NCBI GenBank assembly: GCA_016791285.1
Contig: JAEUMX010000448.1
Span: 1-26,478, forward strand
Direction: 5' to 3'
Length of the DNA: 26,478 nucleotides
Source: Burkholderiales bacterium
GTDB lineage: Bacteria > Pseudomonadota > Gammaproteobacteria > Burkholderiales > JAEUMW01
Shown: piece by piece, positions 8,376-18,397 of the stretch
How positions within the stretch are numbered: the first letter of the stretch is position 1
Layout of the letters: every line of letters starts with the position of its first letter
Position numbers and translations under genes: made by a program
Notes under the pieces: model-generated
What the model saw: only the letters and a program-made list of their open reading frames with translations
Told to the model about the DNA's origin: nothing
Databases searched by the model: none

Positions 8376-9317
8376 CTACCACTTCAGGTTCTTGCGCAGG
8401 CGGTAGCGCAGCCAGATCGCCAGCCCGTTCATGAGCAGCGTCATGACGACGAGCACGATGCCCGCCGCCGCGGCGTTCACCTGGAACGCCTCTTCGGGCC
8501 GCGATACCCAGTTGAACATCTGGATCGGCATCACGGTGAAGGGCGCCATCAGCCATTCGAAGGACACGAAGGGAAACGTGTCGGTCAGCGGCGGCGGCGG
8601 CAGGAACGCGATGAAGGTGAGCGCGCCGATCGTGATGATGGGTGCGGTCTCGCCTATCGCCCGCGCGAGGCCGATGATGACGCCGGTGAGAATGCCGGCC
8701 GACGAATAGGGGATGATGTGATCGCGTGTCGTTTGCCACTTGGTGGCGCCGAGCGCGTAGGCACCCTCGCGGATCCCGACCGGGATGGCGCGAATCGCCT
8801 CGCGCGTGGCCACGATGACGACCGGGAGAATGAGCAGGGCGAGCGTCAGCCCGGCGGACAGAATGCTGCGGCCGAAGCCCAGTGCGTAGACGAACACACC
8901 GAGTGCGAGCAGGCCGTAGACGATGGACGGCACGCCGGCCAGGTTGGTGACGTTGATCTCGATGATGTCGGTCAGCCAGTTCTTCGGCGCGTATTCCTCG
9001 AGGTAGACACCGGCCATTACGCCGAGCGGCACGGCGGCCAGAGCCGTCACGAGCATCACGAGGACCGAGCCCACCCAGGCGGAAAGGATCCCGGCCTGGC
9101 CCGCCTTGCGCGACGGGAAACTGGTGAAGAACTCCGGCGTCAGGCGCTCCCAGCCGTGCCATACCATGCTCAGGAAAAGGGCGGCGAACGCAAGCACGCC
9201 CACCATCAGGCAGAGCAGGCCGATCACGATGAAGATGCGGTCCCACCGCTTGTGCTTCGCGATGAGATCGCGGATTTCCTGCAGACTCTCCGCGGTCTTC
9301 TCCGTTCCGATGCTCAT
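8376..9317 (-). CDS. pstA: Phosphate ABC transporter permease PstA
   Basis: One of the two inner-membrane permeases of the phosphate importer. The product is 313 aa, with about six hydrophobic segments (the first at 27-52). The cytoplasmic coupling loop [22 protein letters not shown] (about 182-203) has the EAA-type pattern that contacts PstB. The N-terminal 25 residues are charged and cytoplasmic. The gene starts 3 bp after the pstC stop and ends 8 bp before pstB. Confidence 0.97.
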   Translation of the reverse strand: MSIGTEKTAESLQEIRDLIAKHKRWDRIFIVIGLLCLMVGVLAFAALFLSMVWHGWERLTPEFFTSFPSRKAGQAGILSAWVGSVLVMLVTALAAVPLGVMAGVYLEEYAPKNWLTDIIEINVTNLAGVPSIVYGLLALGVFVYALGFGRSILSAGLTLALLILPVVIVATREAIRAIPVGIREGAYALGATKWQTTRDHIIPYSSAGILTGVIIGLARAIGETAPIITIGALTFIAFLPPPPLTDTFPFVSFEWLMAPFTVMPIQMFNWVSRPEEAFQVNAAAAGIVLVVMTLLMNGLAIWLRYRLRKNLKW

Positions 9318-9320
9318 GGC

Positions 9321-10289
9321 TCAGTAAGCCTCCCGATACTTGCGGCGCAACCAGTGCCCGCCGATGTTGAATCCGAGCGTCATGAGCAGCAGCGTCAGCC
9401 CGGCGGCGAAGATCGTCTGATAGCCCACGCCACCGTGTGGAAGATCGCCTAAGCTCACGGCGACGATGTAGGCGGTGATGGTCTGCGCCGGCTCCATCGG
9501 GTTCAAGGTGAAGTTGGGCTGATTGCCGGCGGCGATCGCGAGCACCATGGTCTCGCCCACCGCGCGCGAGATACCGAGAATGTACGCGGCGGCAATCCCC
9601 GAAAACGCGGCTGGAACCACCACGTTGGATGCCGTCTGCAGACGCGTGGCGCCCATGGCGAAGGAGCCCTCGCGCAACCCCATCGGCACCGCGCGCATCG
9701 CATCCTCGCAGATCGAGCTCACGTAAGGCACGATCATGATGCCCATGACCAGCCCCGCGCTCAGCATGTTGAAGCCCGGCAGATTGGGCAACAGCAGCTG
9801 CAGGATCGGCGTCACGAAGAGCAGCGCGAAATAGCCGTAGACCACCGTCGGGATGCCGGCGAGCAGTTCGAGGAACGGCTTGGCGATCTCGCGCGCGCGA
9901 AAGCCCGCGAACTCGGACAGGTAGATGGCGATGATGGTACCCATCGGCACCGCCACGCAGAGCGCGATGCTGGAAGTGACGAGAGTGCCCATCAGCAGCG
10001 GCAGGATGCCGTACTTCGGGTTGTCGAAGAGCGGTGTCCATTCGGTGCCGGAGATGAAGTCCCAGATCGGAACATGCTCGAAGAACAACAGCGATTCCTC
10101 GACCAGCACCACCACGATGGCGATGGTGGTCAACACCGACGACAGCGCTGCGAAAAACAACGCCGTTTCGATCAGCTTCTCCTTGATGCGGGTCGAGGCC
10201 CGCCGCCGCAGGTGCGAGGGGGCGACAGCGGGGCCCCGGACGGAGGCTGGAGTGTGTGTTTCGTTCACGATGGTCGTGCCGTTGCCCAT
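9321..10289 (-). CDS. pstC: Phosphate ABC transporter permease PstC
   Basis: Partner permease of PstA. The product is 322 aa. A basic cytoplasmic N-terminus of about 40 residues precedes the first membrane segment (about 45-66). The EAA-type coupling loop [22 protein letters not shown] is at about 205-226. The gene follows pstS after an 80-bp gap containing two hairpins. The start ATG at 10289 lacks an obvious Shine-Dalgarno, and a GTG eight codons in is an alternative start. Confidence 0.97.
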   Translation of the reverse strand: MGNGTTIVNETHTPASVRGPAVAPSHLRRRASTRIKEKLIETALFFAALSSVLTTIAIVVVLVEESLLFFEHVPIWDFISGTEWTPLFDNPKYGILPLLMGTLVTSSIALCVAVPMGTIIAIYLSEFAGFRAREIAKPFLELLAGIPTVVYGYFALLFVTPILQLLLPNLPGFNMLSAGLVMGIMIVPYVSSICEDAMRAVPMGLREGSFAMGATRLQTASNVVVPAAFSGIAAAYILGISRAVGETMVLAIAAGNQPNFTLNPMEPAQTITAYIVAVSLGDLPHGGVGYQTIFAAGLTLLLMTLGFNIGGHWLRRKYREAY

Positions 10290-10312
10290 ATGCCGGAGCC
10301 CGGTATTGTAGT

Positions 10313-10350
10313 GGCACCCGCGTGCCGGGAGGGCGCCGGCTGCGCCCTCC
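10313..10350 (-). promoter_or_regulatory. pstS-pstC intercistronic hairpins
   Basis: A perfect 9-bp stem (GGAGGGCGC at 10328-10336 with GCGCCCTCC at 10342-10350, 5-base loop) lies directly beside a smaller 5-bp stem (GGCAC/GTGCC, 10313-10326). There is no T-run, so this is not a classic terminator. In binding-protein-dependent transporters such structures often protect the 3' end of the upstream binding-protein mRNA or reduce read-through. That role here is inference. Confidence 0.55.
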
Positions 10351-10369
10351 TGGTGGACCGTCGTGAGGA

Positions 10370-11395
10370 TTACAGGCTGGCTTCCTTCTTGACGAGGTCC
10401 TCGATCTTGAGGCCCACATCGGACTTGCCGCCGAACACGGTGCCGAGCTTCTTCTTGTCGACATGCTCGGCGTTGACCGCATAAATGCCGGCGGGCAGAG
10501 ACACGTACTTCACTTCCTTGACGAGTGCCGGTGCGTGCTTCAGGTAGAAGTGCACGAATTCCTTGACCTCGGGCTTCTCCAGTGCCTTTTCGCTTACGTA
10601 GATGAAGACCGGACGCGACAGGGGCTGGTAGGAGCCGTCCTCCACTGCCTTCTCGGACGGTGCGACGGGTCCTTTGCCGCCGTCGATGCTGGCAGCGCCA
10701 AGCTTCTTGGTATTCTCCGCATAGTAGGCATAGCCGAAGTAGCCAAGACCGCCCTTGTCACGGGCCACGCCCTGCACGAGGGTGTTGTCGTCCTCTGACG
10801 CGGTGTAGTCCGCCCGGCTCGACTTCGCCTTGCCAACGATGGCCTCGGTGAAGTACTCGAAGGTGCCGGAGTCGGTGCCGGGGCCGTAGAGCTTGAGCGG
10901 GACATCGGGGAAGTCGGGCCGCACCTGATTCCAGTTGGTGATCTTGCCCTGTGCTTCGGGCTCCCATATCTTCTTCAGGTCCGCGACCGTGAGGGTCTTC
11001 GCCCATGCGTTCTGCGGGTGGATGACCACGGTCAGCGCATCATAGGCAACAGGCAGCTCGACGTACTTGATGCCGACCTTGGCACAGTCTTCCATCTCGG
11101 ACTTCTTGATCGGTCGTGAGGCGTCCGCGATGTCGATCTCGCCGCGGCAGAACTTCTTGAAGCCACCGCCGGTGCCCGAGATGCCCACCGTCACCCTGAC
11201 GGCGCCCTTTTTCTCCTTCTGAAATTCCTCGGCGACGGCTTCGGTGATCGGAAAGACTGTGCTGGAGCCATCGACGGTGACGATCGGAGCGGCACCGAGG
11301 ACGGGCGCCGCCCCGCCGGCCAGCAAACTGATCATCGCAAGGGACGCAGAAAGGGACGGCAGGGATCCGGATCTGGTTTTTGACATCTGTGCCAT
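10370..11395 (-). CDS. pstS: Phosphate ABC transporter substrate-binding protein PstS
   Basis: Periplasmic phosphate-binding protein that delivers phosphate to PstCA. The product is 341 aa. A signal peptide is visible: basic N-region (KTR), hydrophobic core about 14-32, probable cleavage near residues 35-36 (VLGA/AP). The mature protein opens with [21 protein letters not shown], a typical PstS start. [26 protein letters not shown] and [16 protein letters not shown] are phosphate-pocket segments of this family. The ATG at 11395 suits the AGGAG site about 10 bases upstream better than a second ATG three codons in. A probable Pho box lies upstream. Confidence 0.97.
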   Translation of the reverse strand: MAQMSKTRSGSLPSLSASLAMISLLAGGAAPVLGAAPIVTVDGSSTVFPITEAVAEEFQKEKKGAVRVTVGISGTGGGFKKFCRGEIDIADASRPIKKSEMEDCAKVGIKYVELPVAYDALTVVIHPQNAWAKTLTVADLKKIWEPEAQGKITNWNQVRPDFPDVPLKLYGPGTDSGTFEYFTEAIVGKAKSSRADYTASEDDNTLVQGVARDKGGLGYFGYAYYAENTKKLGAASIDGGKGPVAPSEKAVEDGSYQPLSRPVFIYVSEKALEKPEVKEFVHFYLKHAPALVKEVKYVSLPAGIYAVNAEHVDKKKLGTVFGGKSDVGLKIEDLVKKEASL

Positions 11396-11430
11396 GAGGG
11401 CTTTTCTCCTGGTTGGGGACGATCGTGGGC

Positions 11431-11464
11431 ATGGTAGGGGCAGTTCGTTACCGTTTTGTTGCAG
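11431..11464 (-). promoter_or_regulatory. Probable Pho box and -10 of pstS
   Basis: CTGCAAC-AAAA-CGGTAAC (11464-11447) fits the PhoB box layout of two 7-base half-sites separated by a 4-base A-rich spacer. Each half agrees at about 5 of 7 positions with a relaxed CTGTMAT consensus. A -10-like TACCAT (11436-11431) lies 10 bases downstream, the spacing expected of a PhoB-activated promoter. The ATG of pstS is about 50 bp from the box. Confidence 0.5.
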
Positions 11465-11669
11465 TTAGCGCCGCCGTCACACTTCGCCGACCCGGATACA
11501 GCATTCTCCCGGCGCTCGCCGATACCGGCGCATGGTGGTGACTGATCCGGTCTGAATCGATCCCGGCGGTGTTTCGCACCGTGTTGGAGAGCTGCGATGA
11601 GCGCGACTGCGCCCGGCCCTGCCTGCGAGTTTCTGACTCAGGACACCAGCGGGGTCGCGCCGGAGCGTG

Positions 11670-12047
11670 TCAGGGCGTCGGTTGCCTGGGTAGCTCGGCG
11701 AAGACACACTGGCCGAGCGAATTCGTGTCCGTCCCGGGATACCAGCCGCCGAGAAAGGCGGAGAAATCTCCGCGCCCGATCTTGCCTTCGAAAAGCCGGG
11801 AAAGTGCATCGATCATGTTGGAATCGGATTGGATCAGTGTCGAAATATTGCTGTTTCCGATCGGATAACCGTTGCACTTTGCGGAGACGCGGTCGAGGAA
11901 TTGATTGAAACCGGGGTAACGGCCATCGAGGGAATCAGTGGCCGTGTCCTTGTAGAGAAGAGCGCCGGTGTCCTTTACCGCCGTGCAGCCTGCGCACAAG
12001 GGCAAGGCGATCAGCGCCAAGATTCCAATGCGCACGGGCGTGATCAT
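11670..12047 (-). CDS. Small putative lipoprotein of unknown function, coupled to glmM
   Basis: Product of 125 aa that I do not recognise. The N-terminus [21 protein letters not shown] is a short basic region plus a hydrophobic core ending in a lipobox-like CAGC, so Cys21 is the likely lipidated residue; Cys at the -3 position is unusual. The mature part is about 105 aa, with aromatic and Gly residues and two further cysteines (Cys58, Cys114) that could form a disulfide. The ATG overlaps the glmM stop as ATGA, which supports real translation. The 205 bp beyond its stop, as far as the pstS promoter, hold no gene and no convincing terminator. Confidence 0.7.
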   Translation of the reverse strand: MITPVRIGILALIALPLCAGCTAVKDTGALLYKDTATDSLDGRYPGFNQFLDRVSAKCNGYPIGNSNISTLIQSDSNMIDALSRLFEGKIGRGDFSAFLGGWYPGTDTNSLGQCVFAELPRQPTP

Positions 12048-13414
12048 CGCGCGCTCGCCGTCGCAGCCTGCTCAACGCTCTGCGCAATCTCTTCCGCCCA
12101 GCGCTGTACCTGTCCATGCGACCGTCCTTCCACCATGACCCGGATCAGAGGCTCGGTGCCGGACGCACGCAGCAGAACCCGACCCTCGCCGTGCAGGTCG
12201 CCTTCCGCGGCGTCGAGCGCCGCACGCACGTCCGGCGCCTGCTGAAAATCGAAACGCTCCGGTACCCGGACGTTGATCAGGATCTGCGGATACAGTTCCA
12301 CCGGACTCGCCAGTTCGGCGAGCGCGTGCCCGCTCTCCCGTATCGCCCACAGCACCTGGAGCGCCGAGACGATGCCGTCGCCGGTCGTGTGCTTGTCGAG
12401 GCAGATGATATGGCCGGAGTTCTCGCCGCCCAGGGTCCAGCCCTTTTCGAGCAGAAGTTCGAGCACGTAACGGTCGCCCACCTTGGCGCGCGCGAACGGG
12501 ATGCCGAGGCGTCCCAGTGCGTGCTCGAAGGCGAGATTGGTCATCTGCGTGCCGACCACACCGCCCGCCAGCGCACCCAGCCCCTGACGATGGGCTGCGA
12601 TGACGTACAGGAGCTGGTCGCCGTCGTAGGTGTTGCCCGCGCCGTCCACCATGACCAGGCGGTCGCCGTCGCCGTCGAAGGCGATCCCGTACTGCGCGCC
12701 GTGTTCGCGCACCGCGCGCCGCAGCCCCTCGGGATGCACCGCGCCGCATCCTTCGTTGATGTTGAGGCCATCGGGCTGACTGCCGATCGCGACGACGTCC
12801 GCGCCGAGCTCGTGGAACACCGGGCGGGCGATGTGATAGGTCGCGCCGTGCGCGGAATCGAGCACCACCTTGAGCCCGCGCAGGTCGAGCGAGTTCGGAA
12901 AGGTGCTCTTGCAGAACTCTATGTAGCGCCCCGCTGCGTCGTTGACGCGCCACGCCTTGCCCAGCTTGGCGGAGGCAGCGCACGCGATCGGCTCTTCGAG
13001 CCGTGCCTCGATCGCGCGCTCGGTTACGTCGGGCAGCTTGTCGCCGCCAGCCGAGAAGAACTTGATCCCGTTGTCCTCGAAGGGGTTGTGCGAGGCGCTG
13101 ATCACGATGCCCGCGGAAAGGCGCAGCGCCCGCGTCAGGTACGCCACCGCCGGCGTGGGCATCGGACCGGCGAGGTACACGTCCACGCCTGCCGCCGACA
13201 GTCCTGCCTGCAACGCCGACTCAAGCATGTAGCCCGAGATGCGCGTGTCCTTGCCGATCAGCACCGCCGGGTGATCGCCGTTGCGACGCGCCCTGCCCTC
13301 GCCCACCAGCACCTTGCCCGCCGCGTAGCCCAGGTGCATCACGAACTCGGGGGTGATGGGTTCCTCCCCCACGCGGCCCCGCACGCCATCCGTACCGAAG
13401 TATTTTCTATTCAT
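12044..13414 (-). CDS. glmM: Phosphoglucosamine mutase
   Basis: Converts glucosamine 6-phosphate to glucosamine 1-phosphate, the step before UDP-GlcNAc synthesis for peptidoglycan and LPS. The product is 456 aa. Seen: N-terminal [10 protein letters not shown], the active-site loop [12 protein letters not shown] with phospho-Ser108, the Mg-binding DGDGDR (247-252), the sugar-binding GGENSGH (329-335) and the C-terminal phosphate-binding [15 protein letters not shown]. The start codon overlaps the folP stop by 8 bp (ATGAATAG), and the stop overlaps the next gene by 4 bp. The folP-glmM pair behind ftsH is standard in this group. Confidence 0.98.
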   Translation of the reverse strand: MNRKYFGTDGVRGRVGEEPITPEFVMHLGYAAGKVLVGEGRARRNGDHPAVLIGKDTRISGYMLESALQAGLSAAGVDVYLAGPMPTPAVAYLTRALRLSAGIVISASHNPFEDNGIKFFSAGGDKLPDVTERAIEARLEEPIACAASAKLGKAWRVNDAAGRYIEFCKSTFPNSLDLRGLKVVLDSAHGATYHIARPVFHELGADVVAIGSQPDGLNINEGCGAVHPEGLRRAVREHGAQYGIAFDGDGDRLVMVDGAGNTYDGDQLLYVIAAHRQGLGALAGGVVGTQMTNLAFEHALGRLGIPFARAKVGDRYVLELLLEKGWTLGGENSGHIICLDKHTTGDGIVSALQVLWAIRESGHALAELASPVELYPQILINVRVPERFDFQQAPDVRAALDAAEGDLHGEGRVLLRASGTEPLIRVMVEGRSHGQVQRWAEEIAQSVEQAATASAR

Positions 13415-14240
13415 GGTCCAATTCTATCGCGCCGTAAACCGCGAGGGCATCCCGGGTCGCCCCCACGTCGTGCACTCTTACGATCGCCGCACCCCGGTAG
13501 ACGGCGACCAGCGCCGCCGCGACGCTGGAGGGAACGCGCTCCCCGACATTCCTGGCGGTGATCGTTCCGAGCACCGACTTGCGCGACAGGCCGGCCAGCA
13601 CCGGCAGTCCCAGCGCCGTGACCTTGTCGAGATGTCGCAGCAGATCGATATTGTGTGCCTTGGTCTTGCCGAAACCGAATCCCGGATCGATGACGATGCG
13701 TTCGCGATCGATACCCGCGGCCTCGCACGCCGCGATGCGATCGTGCAGGAACGCGCACACCTCACCCACCACGTCCCCATAATTCGGATCGAGCTGCATG
13801 GTTTGCGGCGTGCCGCGCATGTGCATGAGACACACTGCCGCATCCGAGCGCACCACCGCGTCCAGCGCACCCGGCTCGCGCAGCGCCTTCACGTCGTTCA
13901 CCATGCTGGCGCCCGCCGCCAGCGCCGCCACCATCACTTCGGGCTTGTAGGTGTCGATCGAGAGTGGAACCGGGCTGTCGGCGATGCGTTCGAGCACGGG
14001 AAGCACCCGATCCAGTTCCTCCGCTGCCGCCACGGGAGCCGCGCCGGGCCGAGTGGACTCCCCCCCGATATCCAGGATATCGGCGCCTTCGTCCATGAGC
14101 TGTTGTGCCTGCCGTACTGCCGCCTCGATCGACCCGAAACGGCCGCCATCCGAGAAGGAGTCGGGCGTCACGTTGACGATGCCCATCACGAGCGGTCGGG
14201 TAAGCGCAAGGCGAAACCGCCCGCACGCCAGCTCACGCAT
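13407..14240 (-). CDS. folP: Dihydropteroate synthase
   Basis: Joins p-aminobenzoate to the pterin pyrophosphate in folate synthesis; it is the sulfonamide target. The product is 277 aa. Signatures: [11 protein letters not shown] (23-33), [10 protein letters not shown] (57-66), [26 protein letters not shown] (184-191), GLSRKS (216-221) and RVHDV (254-258). The ATG at 14240 gives the family's usual 18 residues before MGIVNVTP. It lies only 3 bases after the T-run of the ftsH terminator and has no Shine-Dalgarno. Either it is expressed by read-through or its initiation is unusual. Confidence 0.97.
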   Translation of the reverse strand: MRELACGRFRLALTRPLVMGIVNVTPDSFSDGGRFGSIEAAVRQAQQLMDEGADILDIGGESTRPGAAPVAAAEELDRVLPVLERIADSPVPLSIDTYKPEVMVAALAAGASMVNDVKALREPGALDAVVRSDAAVCLMHMRGTPQTMQLDPNYGDVVGEVCAFLHDRIAACEAAGIDRERIVIDPGFGFGKTKAHNIDLLRHLDKVTALGLPVLAGLSRKSVLGTITARNVGERVPSSVAAALVAVYRGAAIVRVHDVGATRDALAVYGAIELDHE

Positions 14241-14243
14241 ACG

Positions 14244-14270
14244 AAAAAAAGGCCGGGTGGTGGCCCGGCC
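14244..14270 (-). terminator. Intrinsic terminator after ftsH
   Basis: On the minus strand a perfect 7-bp GC stem (GGCCGGG/CCCGGCC, 14270-14264 with 14257-14251) with a 6-base loop is followed at once by seven T residues (14250-14244). It begins 18 bp after the ftsH stop codon and ends 3 bp before the folP ATG. Confidence 0.85.
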
Positions 14271-14288
14271 GGTTTGCTGGGTGATGGG

Positions 14289-16178
<1,890 letters not shown>

Positions 16179-16220
16179 GTTCACTCCTAGAAACCTATGC
16201 TTGACAAAGTCGAACGATCG

Positions 16221-16249
16221 ATTCTAAACCCATTATCCGGTACTGTCAC
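16221..16249 (-). promoter_or_regulatory. Likely sigma70 promoter of ftsH
   Basis: GTGACA (16249-16244) and TAGAAT (16226-16221) each match the -35 and -10 consensus at 5 of 6 positions, with a 17-base spacer. The -35 lies inside the last codons of rlmE. It would give ftsH its own transcript with a leader of about 35 nt in addition to any rlmE-ftsH transcript. Confidence 0.6.
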
Positions 16250-16913
16250 AGCCGGGTGCGGCCCCATCAAGCGGCTCCCATGCCAATTCCTCACCGCTCA
16301 AAGGCGTAAGACCGAGCAGGTAGAATTCGCTCGAACTGTCGCGCGAAGCCTTGGGTTTACGCGTGTGCACCGTCTTGAACGACCGATCCATGCGCATCCG
16401 CAATGCCTCCAACCCCTGACCGTGAAACGCTTTGACTAGGAACGCCCCGTGCGGTTTCAACCATTGCAGTGCGAAGTCCAGCGCCCGCTCCGCCAGCGCG
16501 ATCGCACGCGCCTGATCCGTCACTGCCACACCCGACAGATTGGGGGCCATGTCGGAGAGTACAAGATCAGGTCGACCGCCAGCCAGGATCGTCTCGAGCT
16601 TCTCCCACACCGCCTGCTCCCGAAAATCCCCGCGCACGAAGGTGACGCCCGGAAGGGGCGCCACCTCGACCACGTCGACGGCAATCACCCGCCCGGCCGC
16701 GCCGACCGCGGCGGCTGCGGCCTGCGACCAGCCGCCCGGCGCAGCGCCCAGGTCGACCACGGTCATGCCCGGCTTGAAGAGACGATCCCGCCGCGCGATT
16801 TCGAGGAGCTTGAACGCGGCACGCGAGCGGTAGCCCTGGTCCCTGGCCTGGCGCACGTAGGGATCGGTCAGGTGCCGGTGCAGCCAGGCCTTGCTGGTCT
16901 TGTTCCGCTTCAT
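16233..16913 (-). CDS. rlmE: 23S rRNA 2'-O-methyltransferase RlmE (FtsJ/RrmJ)
   Basis: Methylates the 2'-OH of U2552 (E. coli numbering) in 23S rRNA late in 50S assembly, using S-adenosylmethionine. The product is 226 aa. The SAM-binding motif VVDLGAAPGGWSQ is at 52-64. The catalytic set is Lys35, Asp121 (LSDMAPN), Lys161 (LVKAF) and Glu196. The C-terminus is about 17 residues longer than the E. coli protein. The rlmE-ftsH pairing is widely conserved. The start codon is only 37 bp from that of the divergent yhbY. Confidence 0.97.
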   Translation of the reverse strand: MKRNKTSKAWLHRHLTDPYVRQARDQGYRSRAAFKLLEIARRDRLFKPGMTVVDLGAAPGGWSQAAAAAVGAAGRVIAVDVVEVAPLPGVTFVRGDFREQAVWEKLETILAGGRPDLVLSDMAPNLSGVAVTDQARAIALAERALDFALQWLKPHGAFLVKAFHGQGLEALRMRMDRSFKTVHTRKPKASRDSSSEFYLLGLTPLSGEELAWEPLDGAAPGCDSTG

Positions 16914-16950
16914 CGCCTACACTCTCACCGCCTGCGATCTGCCCGCCCCG

Positions 16951-17430
16951 ATGACGCCGACCACACGCCTCCTTTCCCCAGCCGAGCGCCGGGTGCTCCG
17001 CGCACGCGCCCACCCTCTGCAGCCGGTCGTGATCGTGGGTTCGAAAGGGCTGACAGAGTCCGTGCTGAAGGAAGCGGAGATCGCCCTCAAGAGCCACGAG
17101 CTGATCAAGATCAAGCTCGCATCGGATGACCGCGAGGAGCGGGCGAGCCAGTTCCTGACCCTTACCACGGCGCTTTCCGCAAGCCCGGTGCAGCAGATCG
17201 GCAAGATCGCCGTCCTCTATCGCGAGAAGCCGGAAGAACCGAAAGCGCCGGCGCCGCGCACGAGGGCTCCCGCGGCGGCGTCTCGATCATCCCGGGCACG
17301 CACCGCCAGCCGACCTCCGTCCTCCACCCCGAAGCGCAATCGGGGGCGATCCGGCGCAGCACCCGCCAAATCCCCACCGCGCGCACCGCTCCGCCCGCGC
17401 GCCGCGCGCAGACCGCGGCCCCGTCCCTAG
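16951..17430 (+). CDS. yhbY: YhbY family ribosome assembly RNA-binding protein with basic C-terminal tail
   Basis: A CRS1/YhbY (CRM) domain protein linked to 50S subunit assembly. The product is 159 aa. The CRM domain occupies about residues 7-91, with the RNA-binding loop GSKG at 30-33 (VVIVGSKGLTESVLKEAEIAL) and HELIKIKL downstream. Residues 92-159 form a low-complexity tail rich in Arg, Pro, Ala and Ser with several Lys, absent from the roughly 97-aa E. coli YhbY. The ATG at 16951 was preferred to an upstream in-frame start that would overlap rlmE. Its stop shares a CTAG palindrome with the convergent DUF4149 gene, giving a 4-bp tail-to-tail overlap. Confidence 0.93.
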   Translation: MTPTTRLLSPAERRVLRARAHPLQPVVIVGSKGLTESVLKEAEIALKSHELIKIKLASDDREERASQFLTLTTALSASPVQQIGKIAVLYREKPEEPKAPAPRTRAPAAASRSSRARTASRPPSSTPKRNRGRSGAAPAKSPPRAPLRPRAARRPRPRP

Positions 17431-17882
17431 ACGGAGTGCCGGCGCAGCAGGACCACCAGGGCGCCTCCGAGCACGCAGTTCAACAGGTAGACGCCGCTCG
17501 CGACGCCGTGCCAGCCAACGAAGCGGCCGCGCAGTGCGCTCTGCATGACATCCGCCGGCGCGGCCGCCGCCTTGAGACCGGCCAGGATCGGCTGGACGCC
17601 GAACTCCCCGATCACGGTGAGCGCAGCCATTGCTGCCGTCAACCCGAGCAGCAGCCGCGAGCCCGGATGCCCGCGTATCAGGTGCAGCAGGACGAAGCAC
17701 GCTGCGCAGGCCAGGCCGACATAGGCAGCCACGGTGAACAGCCGTCCCGCGACGGCGCCTGCCAGCATCCGGTCCGGCAGAATACGGAAGAGCGCAGGAG
17801 CGATCAGCAGCCCCGTGGTCCAGAGCGATCCCACCCAGAGCGTGACCGTCAGCGTCTGCAGATCGCGCGAAAACCCCCTCAA
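17427..17882 (-). CDS. DUF4149 domain membrane protein
   Basis: Integral membrane protein of about 151 aa and unknown function. Four hydrophobic segments are seen, at about residues 15-37, 46-68, 76-98 and 123-146, with short charged ends. Position (between greA and yhbY) and pattern match the DUF4149 family common in betaproteobacteria. The best available start is TTG at 17882, 21 bp after the greA stop. It has no clear Shine-Dalgarno, so the N-terminus is uncertain. Its stop overlaps the yhbY stop on the other strand. Confidence 0.8.
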   Translation of the reverse strand: MRGFSRDLQTLTVTLWVGSLWTTGLLIAPALFRILPDRMLAGAVAGRLFTVAAYVGLACAACFVLLHLIRGHPGSRLLLGLTAAMAALTVIGEFGVQPILAGLKAAAAPADVMQSALRGRFVGWHGVASGVYLLNCVLGGALVVLLRRHSV

Positions 17883-17903
17883 GCTCGGCCGCCCGCCCGC
17901 AAC

Positions 17904-18380
17904 TCAAATATACTTGACGTCGAGGATCTCGTACTCGCGCAACCCCCCCGGCGCCTGCACCTCCGCCACCTCGCCGGCGTACTTGCCGACCAGCGCCCGC
18001 GCCAGCGGCGAGGTGATCGAGATCTTGCCGAGCTTGATGTCGGCTTCGTCCTCGCCCACGATCTGATAGGTGACGACCTCGCGGCTATCCATGTCCTCGA
18101 GCTCCACCGTCGCCCCGAACACGCAGCGACCATCGGCATCGAGCAGGACCGGGTTGATGATCTGGGCGTTGCCGAGCTTCGCTTCGAGCTCGGCGATGCG
18201 CCCCTCGATGAAGCTCTGGCGTTCCTTGGCAGCGTGGTACTCGGCATTCTCCGACAAGTCGCCATGCGCGCGCGCCTCGGCGATGGCGTTGATCACGGCC
18301 GGCCGGTCGGCGCTCTTGAGCCGGGCAAGTTCGGCGCGCAGCAGTTCGGCGCCGGTGACAGTCAGGGGAATCTTCTGCAT
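17904..18380 (-). CDS. greA: Transcription elongation factor GreA
   Basis: Rescues backtracked RNA polymerase by stimulating its intrinsic transcript cleavage. The product is 158 aa. The N-terminal coiled coil (about 1-75) has the acidic tip [10 protein letters not shown] with Asp41 and Glu44, the residues that act in the polymerase active site. The C-terminal FKBP-like domain ends in [13 protein letters not shown]. It follows carB by 17 bp, a common arrangement in betaproteobacteria. The frame is open far upstream inside carB, but the ATG at 18380 gives the exact family N-terminus. Confidence 0.97.
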   Translation of the reverse strand: MQKIPLTVTGAELLRAELARLKSADRPAVINAIAEARAHGDLSENAEYHAAKERQSFIEGRIAELEAKLGNAQIINPVLLDADGRCVFGATVELEDMDSREVVTYQIVGEDEADIKLGKISITSPLARALVGKYAGEVAEVQAPGGLREYEILDVKYI

Positions 18381-18397
18381 CGTGTTCCCGCGGGATG

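Noticed and set aside
7579..10482. A 967-codon open frame spanning pstB, pstA and pstC
   Set aside because: Only its last 262 codons read as a real protein (PstB). The rest is an out-of-frame reading of pstA and pstC kept open by high GC content.
11477..11809. A 110-codon minus-strand ORF between pstS and the lipoprotein gene
   Set aside because: It overlaps the better supported lipoprotein frame and shows no domain, signal or ribosome site.
16201..16229. A plus-strand TTGACA at 16201 as a promoter
   Set aside because: No acceptable -10 lies at the right distance and no plus-strand gene follows.
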